Of a DNA stretch of 10,052 bases, positions 1 through 5,712 are shown piece after piece. The DNA is from Flavobacteriales bacterium. GTDB lineage: Bacteria > Bacteroidota > Bacteroidia > Flavobacteriales_D > Sanyastnellaceae. Below the pieces are notes generated by a model. That model saw only the letters and a list, made by a program, of their open reading frames with translations. It searched no databases and was not told the DNA's origin. The position numbers and the translations under genes are program-made. Each line of letters starts with the position of its first letter. The first letter of the stretch is position 1. The DNA is taken from NCBI GenBank assembly GCA_030728235.1, contig JANRAA010000007.1:1-10052 (forward strand), in the 5' to 3' direction.

Positions 1-379
1 TCGTCCGCTTGGTTACGCGCTTTGCCAGTTTAAGTGATGCTTCAATGGCCTCAGCACCTGAGTTCACGAAGTAGCAGCAATCGAGAGAGTCGGGCAGGAG
101 GGCAGTGAGCTTTTCGGCCAAATCGTTTTGCGGAGCTTGTATAAACTCGCCATAAACCATAACGTGCAAATGCTTCTCAGCTTGGGTTTTTATGGCATTT
201 ACGACAAGCGGGTTCGAATGACCGATGGCTGAGACGCCGACACCAGAGATCAAATCCATGTACGCTTTGCCTTGGGTATCGTACAAGTATATCCCATTTG
301 CACGTTCAATTTCTAAAGCGAATGGAAAGCGTGTTGTTTGGGCGAGGTGCCGATCGAAGAAGACATTCTTTTCGTTCAT
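1..379 (-). CDS. Class III (PLP-dependent) aminotransferase, N-terminal part
   Basis: Partial gene: the first 126 codons are present and the C-terminal part, including the PLP-binding lysine, lies beyond the left edge. The protein begins MNEKNVFFDRHLAQTTRFPF. The features of the acetylornithine/ornithine aminotransferase superfamily N-terminus are visible: YLYDTQGKAYMDLISGVGV (about residues 31-49), the GHSNP turn (53-57) and FVNSGAEAIEASLKLAKR (104-121), which contributes to the cofactor phosphate site in this family. A cytosolic transamination role is expected, but the amino donor and acceptor cannot be told from this fragment. The ATG overlaps the stop of the GH92 gene as ATGA (376-379), so the two are probably cotranscribed and translationally coupled. 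Family assignment is firm and substrate unknown. Confidence 0.9.
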   Translation of the reverse strand, partial: MNEKNVFFDRHLAQTTRFPFALEIERANGIYLYDTQGKAYMDLISGVGVSAIGHSNPLVVNAIKTQAEKHLHVMVYGEFIQAPQNDLAEKLTALLPDSLDCCYFVNSGAEAIEASLKLAKRVTKRT

Positions 380-3315
380 GGCGTAACGATCTCTATTTCG
401 TCGAAGAACATCCAGCTCGGGTAGCCTGCTCCTGGATGCCAATCGGGAACGAGTCCGCGGTTTTTGGCTGTTATGCGAATGAATCTGCACTTCGTTGATT
501 GGTAGCAACTGAATTGTCCGTGCATTGGACGATCGTCTTCAACCGTCATCGGAGAGTACATCCTACCGATTTCGACAAACTTTTCACCGTCTATAGAAGC
601 TTCAAACGTCGCCAACACCGGCATCCATATCCAAGGTCCGACCTCTTGCAGCGCACCGAGATGCACCGCACTGATCGTTTTTGTGGTGCCAAGGTCTACT
701 GTGAAGCTGACATCAGTTCCATAGTATCCTTGCCAGTCGCCGGTGCGGAAATTATTACCGCCAACAATGCCATCAATCAAAGCTTGATCGCCACCTGCTG
801 TGTATTGGTTGTCGAAATCTGCAGATATTGACAATGTGTAATCGTGTTCAACCTTTCGGAAAGCGGTGCCAACAATCGCACTTTTCAAATCGCCACGTGT
901 GGCATATGCTTCGAGCACGCCATCGTTTGAAATCGTTGTTTTTCCTGTGTATTCGACAAAAGGAACCAAGTCGTGAATCATTCCAAACGGTTCAGCTATT
1001 CGCCAAAATATTTTGGTGTTCGCAGCGTCGAGGTGTGATATTGAGAAAGAGACGCTGTCGCGGAAGGTGCGGGGGATTTCGATGGTCGGGGCTGCCAAAA
1101 ATAACTTATCCGCAATTGAACTTTTTGGCGAATTTTCAAGCCACCCATCGTTCGGTTTATTTCCCATTCTGAAGGACAACTCGCCGCCAGCAAGGATGTC
1201 TGCTTGTTTGATAAACCCACTCGTGTATGGCTTTCCGTTTAATGAAACCGATTGAACGTATTTGTTCTTCGCATTGAAATTCTCGGCAACAACGGTGAAC
1301 GTCTTACCATTTTCTAAATTGATTTCGGCTTTTTCGAAGCGTGGCAAACCGAGCACCCATTCATCGGAGCCAGGAGTTACCGAGTAAAAGCCGAGGGCGG
1401 ATAAAACGTACCACGAACTCATTTGTCCGCAGTCTTCATTGCCCGACAATCCATCGGGAGCGTTGAAATACAAATGCCCCATGATACTGTCAATCAACAA
1501 CTGGGTTTTGTGCGGTTGTCCGACGTAGTTATACAGATAAGCCATGTGATGACTTGGCTCATTTCCATGCGCGTATTGTCCGATAAGACCTGTGATATCC
1601 GGCTGTTCTCTACCACCCATTTCCGATGATCCAAAGAACAATTGATCCAATTTTTCGGCATACTTTTCTGATCCGCCGAGTAAGGCGATATGCCCTTCGA
1701 TATCTTGTGGGACAAAGAAATTGTACTGCCAGCCATTTGCTTCCGTGTAGTTGAAATTCACCTCCGTTGGGTCGAAGTTTTCGGTGAAGCTAGCGCCTCT
1801 TTTTGGACGAATAAATCCACTTTTCGGATCAAACAAATTGCGGTATGACAGCGCTCTATTGTAGAAAATCTGCGCGATGCTATCGTTGCCGATGTCTGCG
1901 GCGAAGCGCGCAATGCACCAATCATTGTAAGCATATTCCAATGTTTTCGACACACTTTCATGCTCCGCTTCCATCGGGATGTATCCCAGATCTGCATACG
2001 CCGTTTTCCCGAGTTCATCGGCAGTTGCAGTAGAAACCATCGCATCAAGCGCCAAGTTTTTATCGAAATTATCGATCCCCTTGAAGTGCGCGTCAACGAT
2101 AACTGGAACAGCATGGTAGCCAATCATGCAACCCGTGTAGTTGGCAGCGAGCTCCCACATCGGCAATTTGCCACCTTGCTGGTACATGTTAAGGAAAGAG
2201 TTGATGAAGTCTTCCGTGCGCTCACGCTCAATGATGGTGTAGAGGGGGTGAGTTGCCCTGAAAGTGTCCCACAGACTAAAAACAGTGTATTGCGTATTAT
2301 TTCCTTCGTGATTTTTGAAATCGGTACCGCGGTAAGTGCCATCGATATCGGACCACGTATTTGGAACAGTCAAGCTGTGATACAACGCCGTGTAGAATTT
2401 CGTTTTTTCATCGCGATCATCGCTGCTGACTTTGATTTTTCCCAATTCTTTTTCCCAAGCATTCTCCGCATCGGTTTTGTAGCGGTTGAAATCCCAGTGT
2501 GGGGCTTCGGCTTGAAGGTTCGCTATTGCCGCTTCAATGCTTGTTGACGACACCCCAACTTTCACTTGAAGCTGATTGATTTTTCCAAATTTTAGGGGGA
2601 AGACAGGTACCATTTCCATTACTTGGATGCTTTCACCGGTAACAGAATCAGTTTCATAGGCAATCTCATACGTCTGATCTAAGTATTCAAAAGGACGGTC
2701 GTACACTGCTGCGAAGTAGATTGTTTGGTTCATCGCCCATTCTTTCGACTGGCGCATGCCTACAATCATCGTATCTCCCACGGGGTCGAACTGATAACCG
2801 AGCAACTCATCACGGTGTGCCATGTCCATAAACACCACGCAAGAATCGGCATCATCGAAGGTGTATTTATGAATGCCCACGCGAGTTGTAGCCGTTAATT
2901 CTGCAGTGAGGCGGTGATCATCAAGGTGAACGCTGTAATAGCCTGCATGCGCCTTTTCCGACTCTTTTTTGAACGACGAACGGTATCGCTCGCCCCAGTT
3001 GTTTCCTTTGTGGACATTGTTGTTGGTTGGCATGATGAGGATGTCACCATAATCCGAAATACCCGTTCCTTGCAGGTGAGTGTGCGAAAAACCATAGATC
3101 AAGCTATCATCGTCGTGATAACCGCCACAGCCATCCCAGCCTTCAAGGCGGGTATCGGGTGAAAGCTGCACCATTCCGAACGGCATCGTCGCCCCAGGAT
3201 ATGTATGTCCGTGCCCACCCGTACCAATAAACGGGTTCACATAATTCACCAACGACTCATCTTTAGCGGCGCATCCCAGTAACAATGCGGCGCACCATAT
3301 CCATGCGTATTTCAT
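376..3315 (-). CDS. GH92 family alpha-mannosidase, lipoprotein with C-terminal Fn3-like and F5/8 type C domains
   Basis: A 979-residue exo-alpha-mannosidase expected to trim mannose from N-glycans or mannans; GH92 enzymes are calcium-dependent and inverting. The N-terminus is a lipoprotein signal with lipobox LLLGC (Cys15), so the mature protein should be anchored in the envelope. The catalytic region runs from about 23 to 730 and opens with NPFIGTGGHGHTYPGATMPF (27-46). It keeps the motifs YTEANGWQY (523-531), GNEPSHH (584-590) and GNEDCGQMSSWY (625-636). After it come an Fn3/chitobiase-C-like module (about 741-820) and a discoidin/CBM32-like module (about 826-979), making it longer than a bare GH92 of about 750 residues. 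Residues 731-739 (KSSIADKLF), at the catalytic/accessory junction, are encoded by a copy of an interspersed repeat. A TAGTTTTG box (3320-3327) lies only 4 bases before the ATG. The gene overlaps the next one by 4 bases. Confidence 0.95.
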   Translation of the reverse strand: MKYAWIWCAALLLGCAAKDESLVNYVNPFIGTGGHGHTYPGATMPFGMVQLSPDTRLEGWDGCGGYHDDDSLIYGFSHTHLQGTGISDYGDILIMPTNNNVHKGNNWGERYRSSFKKESEKAHAGYYSVHLDDHRLTAELTATTRVGIHKYTFDDADSCVVFMDMAHRDELLGYQFDPVGDTMIVGMRQSKEWAMNQTIYFAAVYDRPFEYLDQTYEIAYETDSVTGESIQVMEMVPVFPLKFGKINQLQVKVGVSSTSIEAAIANLQAEAPHWDFNRYKTDAENAWEKELGKIKVSSDDRDEKTKFYTALYHSLTVPNTWSDIDGTYRGTDFKNHEGNNTQYTVFSLWDTFRATHPLYTIIERERTEDFINSFLNMYQQGGKLPMWELAANYTGCMIGYHAVPVIVDAHFKGIDNFDKNLALDAMVSTATADELGKTAYADLGYIPMEAEHESVSKTLEYAYNDWCIARFAADIGNDSIAQIFYNRALSYRNLFDPKSGFIRPKRGASFTENFDPTEVNFNYTEANGWQYNFFVPQDIEGHIALLGGSEKYAEKLDQLFFGSSEMGGREQPDITGLIGQYAHGNEPSHHMAYLYNYVGQPHKTQLLIDSIMGHLYFNAPDGLSGNEDCGQMSSWYVLSALGFYSVTPGSDEWVLGLPRFEKAEINLENGKTFTVVAENFNAKNKYVQSVSLNGKPYTSGFIKQADILAGGELSFRMGNKPNDGWLENSPKSSIADKLFLAAPTIEIPRTFRDSVSFSISHLDAANTKIFWRIAEPFGMIHDLVPFVEYTGKTTISNDGVLEAYATRGDLKSAIVGTAFRKVEHDYTLSISADFDNQYTAGGDQALIDGIVGGNNFRTGDWQGYYGTDVSFTVDLGTTKTISAVHLGALQEVGPWIWMPVLATFEASIDGEKFVEIGRMYSPMTVEDDRPMHGQFSCYQSTKCRFIRITAKNRGLVPDWHPGAGYPSWMFFDEIEIVTP
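1099..1125 (-). repeat. Interspersed repeat copy R1, inside the GH92 gene
   Basis: Contains the exact 19-base core AGTTCAATTGCGGATAAGT on the minus strand. The full 27 bases are identical to 5587-5613. It is read in the GH92 frame as KSSIADKLF (residues 731-739), at the boundary between the catalytic region and the accessory domains. A TTCGGTTTATTTCC box identical to the one beside copy R5 lies 25 bases away at 1151-1164. Confidence 0.85.
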
Positions 3316-3394
3316 GACTCAAAACTAATGAAATGTTGGATGAAAAAATGAAAACGAGGTCTGGCAATGTGTGAGGGCTAGATTTTCCATTTAT

Positions 3395-3414
3395 TCGTGC
3401 ACACGGCACGGATG
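3395..3414 (-). repeat. 20-base dyad repeat, copy S1
   Basis: Read on the minus strand this is CATCCGTGCCGTGTGCACGA. It differs from 5556-5575 at only two positions, both in the hairpin loop. CGTGC/GCACG form a 5-bp stem around a 5-base loop. It sits in the 189-base spacer between the GH92 and glycosyltransferase genes. A match of this quality could arise by chance about once in several such windows, so confidence is moderate. Confidence 0.5.
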
Positions 3415-3504
3415 GGGGAAGTTCGTGGACACACAGAAGGACTTCACAAAGTCACCTGAGAGTTTCGCAATAAAAAAAATCTAAAAATTCAAAATAACAA
3501 CTGC

Positions 3505-4506
3505 CTAGAGCTTTCTTCCAAGCAAATCCTTCCAAGTCTCAACTTCATTGTTTATCGCTAGAAATCCGTTAGTGTCATTCACAAATTCAGGTATCCCGCC
3601 AACGGCGGAAGCGACAACGAAAGTCTGACAAGCAATGGCTTCTGCGCAGACAACCGAGAACGTTTCATAGTCGGAACAGTGGGCGAATATTTGAGCACGA
3701 TTCATTTCATGAGCGGCCTCTTCAGAAGTTAGGGCACCTGTTAATACTGCCACATCGGCCATTTCGTGTTTGTCTATAAACGATTGGATTTCATTCATTT
3801 GTGGGCCATATCCACCTATCCGCAATTGGACTTTTTGATCTGTCGGTCTGTTTCGATTTATTTCAAATACAGCCTGTAAAACAACCAGTGGTCGTTTTGG
3901 GGTTTTCCAATAGCTCAACATAAAAATAGAGCGAGGAGTCTTTTCAGCTTTCGCGTTGAAGAAAACCGATTTATCGACTAAGTTGGGAACGATGGTATAG
4001 TTGAGAGGTCTGCCTGCAAACCGTTCAACATCGTTAGCGAGAGCTTGAGAGACGAAGATAAAATGGAGACGGTCATCGGTGAAAATGCGTTTGATGCGAG
4101 AGAGTGGTTTGGTGGAGTTGAAGTTGAAGTGGTAGGCGCTCCAGTGCTCGCTCACACTTATCCGCAATTGAACTGTGCGGAGAAATCTGAAAAAGGTCAA
4201 AAGCGGATAAGTTATATGGAAGTGAAGGTGGTCGTAATCTTTCAATCGATACACCAACCTCAAATGATACCACAATAGCACCCCCGTAACTAATTCAATG
4301 ATCCTCCAATGCTTGGTCGGAATCGATACCAAATAAGAACGTTCTCGATCTTGGTGCTTTTTTGTAATCTTAAAAGCACCGGTAGATACTTGCAGATGAA
4401 GCACGTCATACTCGCCTTCGCTGGCTTCAATCTGCCGCTGAATCCAAAGTGCTTCTTTGGGATTCTTTTCTGATGGATACCACGATGTGATGTGAAGCGT
4501 CCGCAT
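3505..4506 (-). CDS. GT4-type glycosyltransferase (group 1 family)
   Basis: A 333-residue GT-B fold glycosyltransferase, probably using a nucleotide sugar for surface polysaccharide or glycan assembly; donor and acceptor are unknown. The N-terminal acceptor domain starts with LHITSWYPSEKNP (4-16) and has the SEHWSAYH segment (119-126). The donor domain has SIFMLSYWKTPKRPL (193-207), LRIGGYGP (228-235) and the family's E-x7-E motif (E281 and E289 in YETFSVVCAEA). It is followed by AVGGIPEFV (301-309). It stops about 40 residues earlier than is usual for the family, so the C-terminal closing helices seem missing. Three copies of the window's interspersed repeat lie inside it (codons about 98-117 and 224-231). 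The ATG was chosen because the family motif begins at residue 4; the pirin terminator lies immediately upstream, so it probably has its own weak promoter. Confidence 0.9.
   Translation of the reverse strand: MRTLHITSWYPSEKNPKEALWIQRQIEASEGEYDVLHLQVSTGAFKITKKHQDRERSYLVSIPTKHWRIIELVTGVLLWYHLRLVYRLKDYDHLHFHITYPLLTFFRFLRTVQLRISVSEHWSAYHFNFNSTKPLSRIKRIFTDDRLHFIFVSQALANDVERFAGRPLNYTIVPNLVDKSVFFNAKAEKTPRSIFMLSYWKTPKRPLVVLQAVFEINRNRPTDQKVQLRIGGYGPQMNEIQSFIDKHEMADVAVLTGALTSEEAAHEMNRAQIFAHCSDYETFSVVCAEAIACQTFVVASAVGGIPEFVNDTNGFLAINNEVETWKDLLGRKL
3814..3836 (-). repeat. Interspersed repeat copy R2, inside the glycosyltransferase gene
   Basis: Matches the AGTTCAATTGCGGATAAGT core plus its A-rich flank with two mismatches in 23 bases. 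It is read as QKVQLRIG (residues 224-231). Because VQLRIGGYGP is also a natural GT4 strand-and-loop sequence, this copy could be convergent. A TTCGATTTATTTCA box like the companion box of R1 and R5 lies 15 bases away at 3852-3865. Confidence 0.5.
4156..4174 (-). repeat. Interspersed repeat copy R3, inside the glycosyltransferase gene
   Basis: Exact 19-base core AGTTCAATTGCGGATAAGT on the minus strand. It is read as TVQLRIS (about residues 111-117), just before the family segment SEHW. It forms an inverted pair with the degenerate copy at 4190-4215 across a spacer of about 19 bases. Confidence 0.8.
4190..4215 (+). repeat. Degenerate interspersed repeat copy R4, inverted partner of R3
   Basis: On the plus strand this matches the extended repeat (A-run, core, GTTAT flank) at 23 of 26 positions; the differences fall in the centre of the core (GGTCAAAAGCGG against GTTCAATTGCGG). 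On the coding minus strand it is read as ITYPLLTFF (about residues 98-106). R3 and R4 could fold as a hairpin of about 19 bp with three mismatches in the glycosyltransferase message. Confidence 0.6.
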
Positions 4507-4521
4507 CCGACAAAAGTCGAG

Positions 4522-4587
4522 AAAAAAGCGAATGAACCCATTTTTATATGCTTTGCAATTGAAAGCTAAAACGGGTCATTCGCTTTT
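4522..4587 (-). terminator. Rho-independent terminator of the pirin gene, with nested apical hairpin
   Basis: On the minus strand, starting 10 bases after the pirin stop, the arm AAAAGCGAATGACCC (4573-4587) pairs with GGGTTCATTCGCTTTT (4524-4539) with one bulged base, followed by a T-run of six. The 33-base loop itself contains a small hairpin, GCTTT/AAAGC around GCAATTG (4550-4566). The element ends 15 bases before the glycosyltransferase ATG, so it should separate the two genes transcriptionally. Confidence 0.75.
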
Positions 4588-4597
4588 GGGAGAGATT

Positions 4598-5461
4598 TTA
4601 TAGCTCCATTGGCACTTCCATAGCCAAGATGCGGGCATCATGAGAAGCTGTTACTTTAAGTTTGTCGACATCCCAAACGCCATAGCCGTCGCGGCTTTGA
4701 AGCGCCTGATCACCAATCTTGACATCACCGTTAAGGATGAAAAAGTAGACTCCGTTTCCAGTACGTTTTATAGTATAGTCGATGCTTTTACCTTCTTTCA
4801 ATTCGGCCATGTGAAACCAAGCGTCTTGATGTATCCAAACTCCTTCGTCGTCGGCATTTGGAGAAAGGATTTGTGCGAATCGGTTTTCCATATTTGCGGT
4901 CGACAACTTGATTTGGTCATACCTTGGAGTCACACCTCTTTTGTTTGGAAAAACCCAAATCTGGAGGAATTTGACCTCTTTGTTTGCGTTTTTGTTGTAT
5001 TCGCTATGCGTGATGCCAGTGCCAGCGCTCATAACCTGCAAATCACCTTCTCGAATAACCGCTACATTGCCCATACTGTCTTTGTGCTCCAAATCACCCT
5101 GTAGAGGAATGGAAATGATCTCCATGTTGTCGTGTGGATGGGTTGAAAAACCACGCCCAGGGGCAACGATGTCGTCATTCAAAACTCTTAGCACACCGAA
5201 GTGAACACGCTCAGGATTGTTGTAGTTGGCGAAGCTAAAAGTATGTCTAGAATTCAACCAACCATGATTGGCTAGTCCGCGCGTGTCGGCTTTGTGCAAT
5301 ACACTTTTCATTGTTTTAATCTCCTCATTTGGCAAATGGTTGAATCCCACTTGCTCCATTAGTTCATCATAAGTGCTTTTTTCCTTTGCCGGCATCAATT
5401 TTCCAACCAATAAAGCTGTAGAACCTAGCAGGGAATTTCTTAGAAAACTTTTTCTGTCCAT
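4598..5461 (-). CDS. Pirin-family protein (YhhW-like bicupin) with Tat-like leader
   Basis: A 287-residue bicupin. The core from MKSVLHKADTRG (51-62) to the C-terminus matches the usual pirin/YhhW length of about 235. Metal ligands of the first cupin are present: H108 and H110 in STHPHDNMEI, H152 and E154 in GITHSEYN. Known relatives include quercetin 2,3-dioxygenases and redox or regulatory pirins; the substrate here is not predictable. Residues 1-24, MDRKSFLRNSLLGSTALLVG then KLMP, resemble a twin-arginine leader with RK replacing RR and no lipobox, so export is possible. The start at 5461 gives this leader; ATG 5467 is equally possible, and a GTG at 5488 would overlap a TAnnTTTG-like box (CATCTTTG, 5478-5485). 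The gene is followed by a strong terminator and divergent from the pseudouridine synthase gene. Confidence 0.9.
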   Translation of the reverse strand: MDRKSFLRNSLLGSTALLVGKLMPAKEKSTYDELMEQVGFNHLPNEEIKTMKSVLHKADTRGLANHGWLNSRHTFSFANYNNPERVHFGVLRVLNDDIVAPGRGFSTHPHDNMEIISIPLQGDLEHKDSMGNVAVIREGDLQVMSAGTGITHSEYNKNANKEVKFLQIWVFPNKRGVTPRYDQIKLSTANMENRFAQILSPNADDEGVWIHQDAWFHMAELKEGKSIDYTIKRTGNGVYFFILNGDVKIGDQALQSRDGYGVWDVDKLKVTASHDARILAMEVPMEL

Positions 5462-5555
5462 GGCCATTTGTTTGATACAAAGATGCACGAGTAATGATAA
5501 AAAAACATGAAACTATGTTCATGAAATGTGCTTTACAAGATTTGAGGTTGTTCAA

Positions 5556-5575
5556 CATCCGTGCTGTATGCACGA
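5556..5575 (+). repeat. 20-base dyad repeat, copy S2
   Basis: CATCCGTGCTGTATGCACGA, differing from the minus-strand copy at 3395-3414 only at two loop positions. The 5-bp stem CGTGC/GCACG is kept. It lies in the divergent spacer between the pirin and pseudouridine synthase genes, 11 bases before interspersed repeat copy R5. Confidence 0.5.
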
Positions 5576-5586
5576 GAATTGGGCTT

Positions 5587-5613
5587 AAATAACTTATCCG
5601 CAATTGAACTTTT
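5587..5613 (-). repeat. Interspersed repeat copy R5, intergenic
   Basis: Identical over 27 bases to 1099-1125 in the GH92 gene; including the next three bases the match is 29 of 30. It carries the exact core AGTTCAATTGCGGATAAGT on the minus strand. The companion box TTCGGTTTATTTCC (5612-5625) follows directly. With copy R6 it makes a perfect 19-bp inverted repeat with a 27-base spacer. Confidence 0.9.
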
Positions 5614-5637
5614 CGGTTTATTTCCAGGTGTGTGAAT

Positions 5638-5656
5638 AGTTCAATTGCGGATAAGT
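5638..5656 (+). repeat. Interspersed repeat copy R6, inverted partner of R5
   Basis: Exact plus-strand copy of AGTTCAATTGCGGATAAGT. Together with 5592-5610 it forms a stem of 19 bp. In the frame of the downstream pseudouridine synthase gene it would read SSIADK from an upstream GTG, but the true start is probably further downstream at 5713. Confidence 0.85.
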
Positions 5657-5712
5657 CTCAAACTGCGTTTATCGCGATTAACTTCTTAATTTCGCGGCAG
5701 GATAGCGGTACC

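Noticed and set aside
1960..2547. 195-codon plus-strand frame inside the GH92 gene
   Set aside because: Antisense shadow of a well-supported gene; the translation shows no family motif.
5462..5488. GTG start extending the pirin protein by 9 residues
   Set aside because: It overlaps a TAnnTTTG-like box and would place extra residues before the Tat-like leader; ATG 5461 or 5467 is better.
4156..5656. CRISPR array or integron attC sites made from the repeat copies
   Set aside because: Copies are irregularly spaced and in both orientations, and the hairpins lack the RYYYAAC/GTTRRRY ends of attC sites.
5632..5712. GTG start extending the pseudouridine synthase by 27 residues (beginning MNSSIADKSQ)
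   Set aside because: The added residues are encoded by the second arm of the repeat hairpin plus AT-rich spacer, and ATG 5713 gives an N-terminus more like the family.
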